Part shown: positions 1 to 8,657 of the stretch, piece by piece
Numbering within the stretch: position 1 is the first letter of the stretch
Layout: every line of letters begins with the position of its first letter
NCBI GenBank assembly: GCA_002005505.1
Contig: KV908664.1
Coordinates: 1 to 11,587 of the forward strand
DNA length: 11,587 nucleotides
Direction of reading: 5' to 3'
Origin: Botryococcus braunii
Taxonomy: Eukaryota > Chlorophyta > Trebouxiophyceae
Notes under the pieces: generated by a model
The model's input: only the letters and a program-made list of their open reading frames with translations
What the model was told of the DNA's origin: nothing
The model's database searches: none
Made by a program: the position numbers and the translations under genes

Positions 1-484
1 CCCCAGCAGCTACGAGACGTCTCCCACAAATGTAAAAATACAACTTATTACAGGAATCACATGGCCTTTTCGTAGACACATTGATAACATGTCGACATCG
101 CTCTCGCTCTTCAACACCTCGCATACTCTATCTAATGACTTTGGCCACGCCCGAAGCTGGTGACAGACACCAAAGTACAATGAAAGAACGCAGGAATAGT
201 GGTGCTGCTGAGGTATGATCAAGCAATCGTCAAATAGGGATCAGCTTGCCAGTAATATGCTTCATGGGCTAGTTCGGAAGTCTACCATAATCTATCCACC
301 CTAATCTCACCTGTTGATGGATGCTCCGACTTTCTGTACTAGCTTTTCTTCAACAAATCCTCCTGGAATTTCGATGGAATCCACTCGGCTGTGTGACATC
401 CTGACAAAGATCCATTTTGCCTAGCCACACGCAAAGTGCGACATCTACCAGAAGGAGAACTCAAATAAGCTGTACGCAATTGAT
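1..484. other. Unique sequence, no gene recognised
   Basis: I see no convincing coding region, RNA gene or repeat here. The longest reading frame is about 70 codons on the minus strand near the left end (10-222). It has no recognisable motif, and its length is what chance would give. The stretch could be intron, UTR or intergenic DNA; nothing in the sequence decides between these. Confidence 0.5.
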
Positions 485-543
485 TTGCTTGTAGCCCTTT
501 TGCTCGCCGGGCTTTGCTCGCCGCCCTTTTGCTTGCAGCCCTT
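485..543 (+). repeat. Short minisatellite, four 14-15 bp units
   Basis: Four consecutive units follow the pattern TTGCTygymGssCT: ttgcttgtagccct, tttgctcgccgggct, ttgctcgccgccct and tttgcttgcagccct. The outer two units (ttgctt-g-agccct) resemble each other, as do the inner two (ttgctcgccg). They read like a small imperfect tandem array. No coding frame of note runs through it. Confidence 0.7.
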
Positions 544-780
544 CAGGATAGGAGCTCACACTTTCTATAGAGCTGACGATGCGGGTTAAGGGATACCGTT
601 AGGTGACGTGCGCATGTCAGCCGAATTACCCGATGTGGGCAATGATGCAAGCAGGCTGCGCACGTGACATCAGGAGGTCTGGTGCAGTATAATGCACATC
701 AGTCTGGGTAGGCCAGTCTGGACCCCAGTATGCATGCCCACGAGCTAATTGTATCCACTCAGCACAATCATATCATATAT
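544..780. other. Unique sequence with a short inverted repeat
   Basis: No gene is supported. A 9-bp inverted repeat (acgtgcgca at 606-614, tgcgcacgt at 657-665) is separated by 42 bp. Its arms overlap TGACGTG and CACGTGACA words, which resemble CRE/E-box type binding sites, but such short matches occur by chance and I do not call a promoter. Confidence 0.35.
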
Positions 781-808
781 ATGCATGATTGATCATGCAT
801 GATTGATC
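781..808 (+). repeat. Perfect 14-bp tandem duplication
   Basis: The word atgcatgattgatc occurs twice head to tail without a mismatch. It sits directly after a short ATAT run. The unit contains the palindromes ATGCAT and TGATCA, so the pair can also fold. Confidence 0.8.
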
Positions 809-1138
809 AATTTCTGGCCATCGCAACGGGTCTCTGCATCTTGTGTGCCCTGCACCCTTGGTATGCAATGGCCCATGACAATGGTTAGCGCGCATTTTTA
901 CGGCGCTATTGGGGCAGTTGTTTGAGGCACATACAGCAGCAATCGCTGGACTCTCTGGTTTTTGGTCCTCAAATACCGACAAAGCTGCCTTCGAGTCTGC
1001 TTGTTGTAATGAGCTATTTCGTACTGCATGTCGAGCAGGGACCTGGCGATGAGGGTGAGGAGGATGGAGGGGTAAGGAAACAGATAGGCATACATGTGCA
1101 CTCACATGGACACACGCGTGGGCATGCATATGCACATA

Positions 1139-1139
<1 letters not shown>
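809..1139. other. Unique sequence flanking the CA repeat
   Basis: Open frames on both strands cross this stretch (for example 922-1398 on the plus strand), but they owe their length to running into the stop-free CA repeat. No domain or splice structure is recognisable. Confidence 0.45.
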
Positions 1140-2080
<941 letters not shown>

Positions 2081-2236
2081 AACATACACACGCACAGACA
2101 CAGACACCAAAAGCCAAAAGTTAATTGAGGATCATCGTCTTTAAAGCTGTCCTCCATCCCAGTAAATTTTCCTGACCAACCTCTATTTTCTGTCGGGGAA
2201 CCCGTATTGCCTTGCAGATCTTATAAGGCGCGGGTG
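2081..2236. other. Unique spacer before the C20 run
   Basis: It begins with a short degenerate CA/CAGA stretch (2084-2107) that continues the simple-sequence character of the upstream repeat, and is ordinary sequence afterwards. No gene is recognised. Confidence 0.4.
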
Positions 2237-2256
2237 CCCCCCCCCCCCCCCCCCCC
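2237..2256. repeat. C20 homopolymer (G20 on the minus strand)
   Basis: An uninterrupted run of twenty C is flanked by cgggtg on the left and gcgggg on the right. It lies at the edge of a short GC-rich patch (about 2220-2385) that also repeats the word ccccg followed by ya-c/g three times. The G-rich strand could form a G-quadruplex. Homopolymer length is unreliable in most sequencing. Confidence 0.95.
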
Positions 2257-3396
2257 GCGGGGTAGAAGTACCTTGCAAACGTTCCAAAACGTGCGGCGTT
2301 CCCGAATGCCTTCCCAGATATTTTACGGGCCCCGCATGCCAGGCCCAAACCCCGTACGGACCCCGCACGGGTTGTCGTACGACTCGTATTGCCATATATT
2401 TTAGGTTTGTGGAATAACACGTTGAAAGCTTGTAGTCTAAATAAGCTCGGTATCTCAAAGCTCTTTACCATCAGGAAGTAGGCAAATTTTATATCAGGAA
2501 TTCTGCTCAACCGTTTCTCGCCATGTGCTTCTTTTGGCTGGCAAATGTGAACTTGTGTATAAGGTTTGAACTAGCGCCTATAGGCACGAGTGGTGTACCT
2601 CTGAACTCTGATATTCGATAGTTTAATTAGGTTCTTTTATCTGCCAGCGGGTCGATACGCCTTGTGAGAACGACCTCCAATCTTCCTCAACATCTTCCAC
2701 CTTACAAAATCTAAATATAAGCTCTACCGGTAGAGGTTATACCAGGTATACCAAGTTTTCCGGGGCGTGAGGTCTCCCCCGCGCGGGCCCGCCACGAATT
2801 TCCGTGTATATATATTATGTGTACAATATAACTATGTAAACAATATGAGTGTGTAATTTATATTTTTTTTAACTGTTTAAATTATTATTTGTACAGTATA
2901 GCATAAGCTAGAGAAACAACGTTGGTTTGGGAACCAATGCAGGCCTTCCAGATCTGTTCTAGAATACGGTTCTTGGAATATTTTTAACGTTAAAACTTCG
3001 TACAAAGGCCAGAAGGCATTCGTAAGGTACGAAAAGGCTCGCCCGGCCGAATATTTTATCCGTCATAAGGATGCCATCACATCTAAATGGAAGACTTGGG
3101 AACAAAGATTCATTTCATGATCTTTACAGCTGTTCATCTGCAGACACCTCGATGATGTAATTGTTTCAAATAGCGAGTTGGAATAGGTTGTAAGGTTACC
3201 AGTAATTACTTCACCATTGAGGTGTCTGTAATGCCTTACAGACCTAGGTCCTTATAGGCTTCTAAATTTTAAGTGTAGGTTTAAACGTGACATCCTTCCA
3301 GGTTATCTTTCAAGTCAACGTTTCAGTTATCAACAGTAATAACAAAGCAATTGACGTTATTGCGTAAGACAATTTTCAAGTCCGCATATTGCTTGA
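2257..3396. other. Unique AT-leaning sequence, no gene recognised
   Basis: About 1.1 kb without a supported gene. Minus-strand frames near 2121-2510 are open, but they pass through the C20 run as poly-Gly and show no known domain. A 14-bp perfect palindrome (ctctaccggtagag, 2722-2735) is followed by a tatacc repeat. An inverted repeat spans 3141-3228 (listed separately). Much of 2800-2900 is A/T-rich. Confidence 0.45.
3141..3228. repeat. Inverted repeat, 10-bp perfect outer arms
   Basis: cagacacctc (3141-3150) and gaggtgtctg (3219-3228) are exact reverse complements. Pairing continues inward through one G-T wobble and three more pairs, giving an 88-bp hairpin-capable unit. The arms start with CAG like hAT transposon ends, but no 8-bp target duplication flanks them, so I call it only an inverted repeat. 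Confidence 0.5.
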
Positions 3397-3420
3397 ATAA
3401 TAGCTCTACATTATTTTCCA

Positions 3421-3840
3421 ATGTACAAGGCATGCATGGTTAACGAAAGTGGCAATCTGTGCCTTAATATTCTTCACTTTAGTTACAACGTCCTTATTCG
3501 CGTTCCACTTCAATACAAAAAACTCCCTTATATTCTGGAAACGACTCATGAATGGGGTATCAGAGTATTAGTCTCTGCGGATAGAAAAGCATTAATTTAA
3601 TAGCTACTGGCCAGAAAGCTTCTGAAGTCCTGGATAGTAGCTCCGGTTCAAGATTGGAATAAGAAACTATCTCAAAACGCTTTTGGAAAAAACACAGCCG
3701 TGATGTTATCGGCCTGGGAGATAGCATTGCACGTTCTGGGAATATTGATTCCCCCACTACTTCTAAGGATAGGAATAAGGACTTTTTTCCGCGACGGTAG
3801 GTTAGAGCCCCCTTATACATGCCTCAGTGCATATGTGTGA
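3421..3840 (+). other. Open frame broken only by a TAA-TAG pair
   Basis: The frame is stop-free from 3397 (after TGA at 3394-3396) to TGA at 3838-3840, except for two adjacent stops, TAA at 3598-3600 and TAG at 3601-3603. From ATG 3421 it gives 59 residues, the two stops, then 78 more. The second half has mixed composition (residues such as LLARKLLKSW, then a hydrophobic patch ALHVLGILIPPLLL) and looks more protein-like than neighbouring frames. I recognise no family. A minus-strand frame at 3560-3820 overlaps it and is also open, so chance openness of the region is a real alternative. It could be a decayed gene, an exon pair, or an intact gene under a code reading TAA/TAG as Gln. Confidence 0.2.
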
Positions 3841-4586
3841 ACCTGCTGGACTTTTAACAGCCAATAACGGGCCGATGCCAAACAAGCTGGTATATATATG
3901 GAAACAAAATCCCAAAAATGGAGGGTGGTAGGGCTTGTAACATCCAATGGGTGTAACAGGTTCTTTGTTTTATATAAATGGCATATATTATGTATCTCGA
4001 TTATTTATCAGTTTTAATTATTATCTTGCATTTTTCGTATGTTCAGAATAAGAAATAAGCACAATCATTACCTCCGCTACAAAATGTAAATTCAAAATGT
4101 ATTGCAAACGCAGTACTGTTCGTTCCCCTAGCCTGTAAGTGATTATAATGCAGGCACATCGAGTTGAATGGTTTGTTCGAATATTACAAAAAATAGGCAT
4201 TTTCGTGCGTGTACACGTCTAATGACATGTATAACAGTATAATATTTTTGTATTTTTTGGTACGAGCTGTATGGGCTGATATGAACTGTATTTTCTGGTA
4301 CGAGATTTTCTGGTATGAGGTGCAAAAATTGGTGTCAGGAGAAGCATGCTATATCGGCATGGCCATGGATGATCATCGATGATAGCCGTGACGAGTAACT
4401 GTATGACTAGTATGATATCGTGACTAGTAACAAATAACTACGTCACTATCGGCATATTAAAGCGACAGTTTAGCAATTATCTTGTACTAGAGTTCAATTA
4501 CTAGCTCTGGAGGGGAAACAATAGTTATTACCCGTTATAACGACTACTTTTACAAGTTTGTCACAAGAACCGAACTAACGGCAAGA
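3841..4586. other. Unique AT-rich sequence with minor repeats
   Basis: No gene is supported. Three short related words (tattttttggtacgag, tattttctggtacgag, attttctggtatgag) recur between about 4251 and 4319. A 13-bp near-repeat (cgtgac-g/t-agtaac) occurs at 4387-4399 and 4419-4431. A minus-strand 60-codon frame (4143-4325) owes its sequence to the first of these and has no recognisable domain. Confidence 0.4.
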
Positions 4587-4733
4587 ATGGCGCGCGCAGG
4601 CCTCGCAAGCCGCGCGGGGCAAATATCACTGATTCTGCTAGTACATTGCTTTGCAAGAGAAGCTTCTTTCACCATGTTTCTGAAAGAGTTCATTTACCAA
4701 ATTTTCAGGGGTTTTACCATCTGGAGCGATTAA
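4587..4733 (+). CDS. Small ORF sharing MARAGLA with the next gene
   Basis: ATG at 4587 to TAA at 4731-4733 gives 48 residues. It starts MARAGLASRA, followed by a short hydrophobic stretch (SLILLVHCF) and a mixed tail. The first seven codons match codons 9-15 of the downstream Gly-rich frame (4780-4800) in protein but differ at three third positions. The ORF lies 22 bp upstream of the Gly-rich ORF's ATG, in a different frame. It may be a duplicated relic, an upstream ORF or part of an exon. Length alone gives no support. Confidence 0.18.
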   Translation: MARAGLASRAGQISLILLVHCFAREASFTMFLKEFIYQIFRGFTIWSD

Positions 4734-4755
4734 CATTGACCAGCATCCCATATGC

Positions 4756-5360
4756 ATGCTAGCAGAACTGACATCAGGCATGGCGCGTGCAGGCCTGGCC
4801 AATGGCCTGTATGAAATGTTATCCGGTGGACCACCAGGTCCTAGGCGTCATGGCGATATAACTTTCTTCCGTCGTCTCTCGGGGATTTTCGGGTTCATCA
4901 TATTTTGTAGCGCGTCTACCGCCTTAATCACATTATCAATCTTGCTACTGAACAACCTCATTCAAGAGCTATTAAGTAATGATAACCCTGATGGAGCTGG
5001 TGGTGGTGGTGGCGCCGCTGATGGTGGTGGTGGCGCCGGTGGTGGTGGTGGAGTCGGTGGTGGCGCCGGTGGTGGTGGTGGTGGAGTCGGTGATGGTGGT
5101 GGTGGTGGTGGCGCTGGCCATGGTGATGGTGGAGGTGGCGCCGGTGATGGGGTGGTGGTGGTGGTGGAGTCGGTGATGGTGGTGCTGGTGGCACTGGCCA
5201 TGGTGATGGTGGTGGTGGCGCCGGTGATGGTGGTGGTGGTGGAGCCGGTGATGGCGGTGGTGGTGGTGCCGGTGGTGATCGCCGCTTCTCTAAACTGAAA
5301 AGAACATTGCAAAAAATGGTCTGTTGCTGTTGCTGTTGCTGCTGCAATGAGCAAGCCTAA
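4756..5360 (+). CDS. Gly-rich membrane protein, Cys8 tail; 1-nt break
   Basis: As it stands, ATG 4756 reads to a stop at 5296-5298 (180 aa). At 5149-5152 the GGT repeat reads gggg where a T is expected. With that one base the frame runs to TAA 5358-5360 and gives 201 residues. Order: a polar N-terminus with two Arg pairs (30-31, 39-40); a likely transmembrane helix at about 42-65 (IFGFIIFCSASTALITLSILLL region); a Gly-Ala-Asp tract at about 80-175; a basic segment RRFSKLKRTLQKMV (176-189); eight cysteines (190-197); then NEQA. Positive charge before the helix suggests the N-terminus faces the cytosol. The Cys run is encoded by a tgt/tgc repeat and may be a slippage product; if real it could be acylated or bind metal, which is speculation. 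A 3' splice-like ttttcag lies at 4701-4707 and the frame is open from 4684, so this could be a last exon. Glycine codons vary (ggt, ggc, gga), which mildly supports coding. No family is recognised. Confidence 0.42.
4996..5279 (+). repeat. (GGT)n-rich tract with longer internal units
   Basis: The tract is imperfect GGT trinucleotide repeat mixed with GCC/GCT, GAT and GGA/GTC codons. A higher-order unit starting ggagtcggtgatggt begins at 5083 and again at 5166, 83 nt apart. That is 28 codons less one base, and the missing base is the frame break at 5150/5151. A third, related start (ggagccggtgatgg) is at 5241. The opposite-strand Pro/His-rich frames are shadows of this repeat. Confidence 0.85.
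5322..5345 (+). repeat. Short TGTTGC/TGC trinucleotide run
   Basis: The run consists of tgt/tgc triplets and encodes the octa-cysteine tail of the Gly-rich frame. On the other strand the same bases read as CAG/CAA, hence the poly-Gln shadow. Triplet runs of this type are prone to length change. Confidence 0.8.
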
Positions 5361-5471
5361 TGCCAAACCCAAAGGTCGTGATCACCTGAGTGAGATTGAT
5401 AGAACCCCCGTGGTAACAATTATACAAAAACATACATTTTCATGCAATAATGCGCACATTAATGTTGTAGA

Positions 5472-5497
5472 GTTCATATCTAATATTAGATATGAAC
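5472..5497. repeat. Perfect 26-bp palindrome
   Basis: The sequence starts gttcatatctaat and is its own reverse complement over all 26 positions, with no spacer. It sits 112 bp after the Gly-rich frame's stop. Its middle is AT-rich, so a cruciform or RNA hairpin could form. It has no T-run after it, and in a eukaryote I would not call it a terminator. Confidence 0.92.
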
Positions 5498-5597
5498 CCT
5501 ATTTCAGAAGTGGAGAGAGTTAACTGGGAGCAATACTTAAATATAACCCCTCCAGAAGCATCCATATAAGAGGTCCTTCAGGCATGCGCACTAGGTA

Positions 5598-6002
5598 GTT
5601 CTGTGACTGAACTCCGACATGCTTGGATGTCGTGCCGTGTTGCACGACTGCTCATAGAAAGACACACTGTTTTGTGCTGAGTGCTCTGATTGCACTTTTG
5701 CACAGGTCGTACTCACTTGCATGATCACTTCGTTACACTTGTAACAAGCTCTGTGACTGAACTTCAGTATCCTTGGATGTCGTGCCGTGTTGCACGACGG
5801 CTCAAAGAATGGCATACTGTTTTGTTCTGAGTGCTGTGATTGCACATTTGCACAGGTAGTACACGCTTACATGATCACATCGTCACAATTGTAACAAGTT
5901 CTGTGACTGAACTCCAGTATGCTTGGATGTCGTGCCGTGTTGCAAGACTTCTAATAGAAGGACATATTGTTTTGTGCTGGAGTGCTGTGATTGCACATTT
6001 GC
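5598..6002 (+). repeat. 150-bp minisatellite, 2.7 copies
   Basis: Copies begin at 5598, 5748 and 5898 with an exact 150-bp period; the third breaks off near 6002. By hand alignment the first two copies match at about 86 percent, with substitutions and no indels. Each unit contains gtcgtgc-cgtgtt-gcacgac, a 7-bp stem with a 6-nt loop (5629-5648, 5779-5798); in copy 3 one stem base is changed. Reading frames on either strand pass through parts of the array and repeat with it, without a known domain. Confidence 0.95.
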
Positions 6003-6050
6003 TCATGCTTGATTGGTTGTTTTGTATTTGTCTATACGGTGTCAACGGTG

Positions 6051-6090
6051 CTTTAATTACACTGTGGCCGCTTTAATTCCACTGTGGCCG
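6051..6090 (+). repeat. 20-bp tandem duplication
   Basis: ctttaattacactgtggccg (6051-6070) is followed at once by the same 20 bases with one A-to-C change (6071-6090). It lies between the minisatellite and the TIR-element array. Confidence 0.9.
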
Positions 6091-6607
6091 CCGTTGTCAT
6101 TAAGTGGCAGGATTCCTTGCCCTGAACGATCGTCATGTCGTCTGGGTGAGTGACGGCCGGCTGGCTCAGCCTCTGCAGAGGCTCAGCCTGCAGTCGAATC
6201 TTTTGTGAGTTCCTAACCCAGATCAGGGGTAATGGAGGGACGACGGTCCCGTGATGAGCATGTAGTGATTAATGGTGGCGATGAGGGGAGGCCAACAGTA
6301 TATTGTATATTATATATAATAGATTAATATAGAACCTCCAGGATTGGTATGGTGGTATGTAAGCTGGTGCAACTGGAACTTACAGCCAGTCCGCGCTGGG
6401 GTAACAGTACTGCGGTAATGCTGCCCTGCGTAAGTTATAGATTGGCAGCCCCGTTTTGCAGACCAAGAGTCGTTTTGTGAATGTGGAAGCGTCATCAAAT
6501 GCATGTTATTGCAGGTCACCGTTACATGTTCATACGCATGCAGCAAATATCTAAAGGACCAACCGTGCTTTACTGCAGGCGGATCGGCGAGTTCAGTCTT
6601 ATGCCAA
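6091..6607. other. Unique sequence before the array; one palindrome
   Basis: No gene is recognised. A perfect 16-bp palindrome (agcctctgcagaggct) occupies 6168-6183 and overlaps two copies of ggctcagcc. An AT stretch lies at about 6298-6330. A minus-strand frame (6310-6648) of 112 codons is open through this stretch and starts inside the neighbouring TIR element; I recognise no domain in it. This is the only flank outside the repeat array, so it gives the junction at 6607/6608. Confidence 0.45.
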
Positions 6608-7378
6608 CACCCCCCCAAATAAGTTATTCCCACCCGTAATTTGGGCACTGCTTCTCAGGGATTCGCCTTTTCCTGCCATTGAAGGCATTAAATGGTCCCT
6701 TTCGTGCCTGCAAGTTCTGTCCGTAAAAACAGAGTTTGGTTCATTCCTATAGCAGTAGTAGCATCACAATATCATTTTTGACAAAAACCAGAAAATCCGG
6801 CCTAAACGGCGGGCCCCATCCCATCTCTTGCGTCTTTTTTCCTAGCCAACGCCGAATCCCGGCTTCCGATTGGGGCCCCATGCAGACCTCAAGTCCCCCA
6901 CGAGTCCGCCCAAAACTCCCCTCTTTTGGTCAGCTGGGCCCTAGAGAGAAGGAACAAAGCCCTTTTGTTCTCAAAAACTGCCGAGCGTATGCCTCCTTAA
7001 CCTCGATCTCCTTATGTCCGCTACAACGGAGCCCCCACAGCACTGAATAACGCCAAACTTTGTGACAACAATCTTTAATATGAATTATACTTTGCCTCAA
7101 GTTAAATCGGAAGAAGCTTTCATGCTCAAGACGCTGCGGCGTCTTGTTTCGAAGGCCCTGTTTGCTTCCGCGAGGCTCGTACTGCAGGGGGGTCTCTAAC
7201 GCGACGTGGCACCGTCTTTAAGGGCGGACCGGGAAGAGTTTATACCAGCTTGGCAGTCACGTGTACTGATGTACTATCACGTGCTGGAGTTTCAGAGCCG
7301 ATATTAATTTTCTTGCGAAATGCCACACGAATTACGCCAAGTGACGGCCAGGGTGGGAATAACTTATTTAGGGGGGTG
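6608..7378 (+). mobile_element. TIR element T, copy 1, probably non-autonomous
   Basis: The 771-bp element has 28-bp terminal inverted repeats: 6608-6635 starting CACCCCCCCAAATAAG, and the reverse complement at 7351-7378, with one mismatch (27 of 28). The interior has a hairpin (caagacgc-tgcg-gcgtcttg, 7127-7146) and two TCACGTG words 20 bp apart (7257, 7277). A 104-codon plus-strand frame (6736-7050) has no known domain, and I see no transposase, so the element resembles a MITE or deleted derivative. TIRs starting with CAC recall the CACTA group, but no matching target duplication is visible, so I do not assign a superfamily. On its left is unrelated sequence; on its right is arm segment a. 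Confidence 0.78.
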
Positions 7379-7566
7379 AAGTGCTCAAGGGTCGTTAATG
7401 CCACCTGGGGTATGGGGGTGCAACATGGGCTAACCAAGCGTGACAGCATGAGGTGTTGTGTCCTTAGCACATGCTGGTGTAGTAGACTGCACGTGCCTGA
7501 TGGCACCCTCATGTGGTGGATAAGCGGGCCTCGCGGCACGTACGGCCAGTCGCGCTACGCTTCTCG
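7379..7566 (+). repeat. Array segment a, copy 1
   Basis: 188 bp starting aagtgctcaagggtcg. It recurs at 8654-8841 with a single difference (T at 7461, A at 8736) and again from 10353. Here it lies between T1 and arm b. The 148-codon plus-strand frame 7250-7696 starts in T1, crosses the element end and continues into arm b, which argues it is a chance fusion rather than a gene. Confidence 0.88.
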
Positions 7567-7577
7567 CGAGCGCAAAA
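7567..7577. other. Junction between segment a and arm b
   Basis: Eleven bases (cgagcgcaaaa) stand between a and the start of the inverted-repeat arm. In the opposite arm ends, a different spacer (segment e, ccgacgctc...) takes this place, so e and a together form the loop of the large inverted repeat. Confidence 0.6.
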
Positions 7578-8291
7578 TTTTGGCGCATGACGTGAATCAA
7601 GGGGAGGTTTGGCGAACTTGTGACTGGCACTTTGAGATGCGGATACTATACTGGATACATTGGCGTCAGTCAGTTTCTAATTGGAGTGGGTTTTAGTCTA
7701 CTTTCATTCTGAGGCCTTATCTTAACCATTTTTAAGATAAATTGTAGCTTTTCTGTTGTCACGCTAGCACTTTGTAGTCATGATGCCTTATCATCCTACG
7801 CCTGCTAGTAGTGATGAACGGCTTTACAAGAGACATCCATCCTCCTTTGCTTATAACCAGATTTCAAAGGCCTGAAGATTGCTGCTGTCCAGCCCAGATG
7901 CCTCCAACTGTTGCGCGCCAGGACTGAACCACTAATGCATGCCAACATGTGTCTGCAGTTCCTTGGCTGGCATTGTGCCACGGGTGAGGAGACTTGACAT
8001 GCTTTCCTTCCATGTTTGCAATACATCCACTGGCTCTCTTAAAATCAAAGTTTAGTTATGAGACACCTGGTCAGTGCCTCAGGGAGTGGGATAGAGAATC
8101 GACTACCGATGGCTAGTTGCCACAACTGCCGTCCTCATATTTCTTAAACATGTGCACCGCTTGCCGCACCAACGCATGCTATGTGATTTGATGTGATATA
8201 AAGTTTCAAATTTATCCAATGCTCCTAGAAGTGTAGCCCTTCGGCTCTCTGCCACCTGATCTGCCAGCTGCTGAAGGGGTTTTTGCTAGCC
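7578..8291 (+). repeat. Inverted-repeat arm b-c, copy 1
   Basis: This 714-bp arm pairs with 8841-9555 on the opposite strand. I find only one substitution (in cctccaactg) and one extra C (in agcccttcgg). The first part, b (7578-7896), also recurs inverted at 8306-8624, and the whole arm recurs directly in the second unit. Inside b is an AT-rich hairpin (ttatcttaa-ccattt-ttaagataa, 7717-7740) kept in every copy. Frames of 60-80 codons exist on both strands (for example 7805-8026, minus), but none has a recognisable domain. Confidence 0.9.
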
Positions 8292-8302
8292 GATCGGCTA
8301 GC
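8285..8302. repeat. 18-bp perfect palindrome at arm junction
   Basis: gctagccgatcggctagc is its own reverse complement and marks the point where arm c turns back. One half ends arm c and the other half is the start of c', but the rest of c' is missing here and arm b' resumes at 8306. It looks like the centre of an originally continuous palindrome with about 400 bp of one arm deleted. Confidence 0.85.
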
Positions 8303-8305
8303 CCA

Positions 8306-8624
8306 TGGGCTGGACAGCAGCAATCTTCAGGCCTTTGAAATCTGGTTATAAGCAAAGGAGGATGGATGTCTCTTGTAAAGCCGTTCATCACTACTAGCAG
8401 GCGTAGGATGATAAGGCATCATGACTACAAAGTGCTAGCGTGACAACAGAAAAGCTACAATTTATCTTAAAAATGGTTAAGATAAGGCCTCAGAATGAAA
8501 GTAGACTAAAACCCACTCCAATTAGAAACTGACTGACGCCAATGTATCCAGTATAGTATCCGCATCTCAAAGTGCCAGTCACAAGTTCGCCAAACCTCCC
8601 CTTGATTCACGTCATGCGCCAAAA
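8306..8624 (-). repeat. Arm b, inverted copy lacking c
   Basis: 319 bp that is the reverse complement of 7578-7896, with no difference found by hand. It is followed by segment e (8625-8646, ccgacgctctttgcccgcc) and then by the short palindrome at 8647-8657. The same order, b' then e, recurs at 9237-9577 and at the right edge of the window. Confidence 0.9.
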
Positions 8625-8646
8625 CCGACGCTCTTTGCCCGCCAAT

Positions 8647-8657
8647 ACTTCAGAAGT
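8647..8657. other. T-free e/a junction: empty site or footprint
   Basis: ACTTCAGAAGT joins segment e to segment a without the 771-bp element. At T2 the same junction reads ACTTCA then C-run, through the element, to G-run then TGAAGT. So this site is either the unoccupied target, a small palindrome with T inserted at its centre, or the remnant of T after loss of its interior. Confidence 0.7.

Noticed and set aside
2121..2510. Minus-strand Gly-containing ORF of 129 codons
   Set aside because: It depends on the G20/C20 homopolymer, whose length is uncertain, and a second overlapping frame is equally open.
4958..5372. Minus-strand Pro-rich, His-rich and poly-Gln ORFs
   Set aside because: They are shadows of the GGT repeat and the tgt/tgc run. 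The plus-strand frame has a better non-repeat beginning and end.
5591..6076. ORFs in the 150-bp minisatellite
   Set aside because: They repeat with the minisatellite, occur on both strands, and differ between copies without preference for silent change.
6736..7050. 104-residue ORF inside T as a transposase
   Set aside because: There is no DDE/D motif, zinc finger or helix-turn-helix visible. Its identity in both copies only reflects how recent the copies are.
7257..7283. Two TCACGTG words as a paired E-box promoter element in T
   Set aside because: Two 7-bp matches 20 bp apart are suggestive only; there is no gene downstream that they would control.
7250..7696. 148-codon plus-strand ORF as a transposon gene
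   Set aside because: It starts inside T1, crosses the element's terminal repeat and runs through segments that are joined differently in other copies. It has no domain I recognise and is broken in the second unit.
7805..8026. 73-residue Cys-containing ORF repeated at 9107-9328
   Set aside because: The two are mirror copies of the same arm. The one difference is non-synonymous, and both strands of the arm carry similar-length open frames, so no coding constraint is shown.
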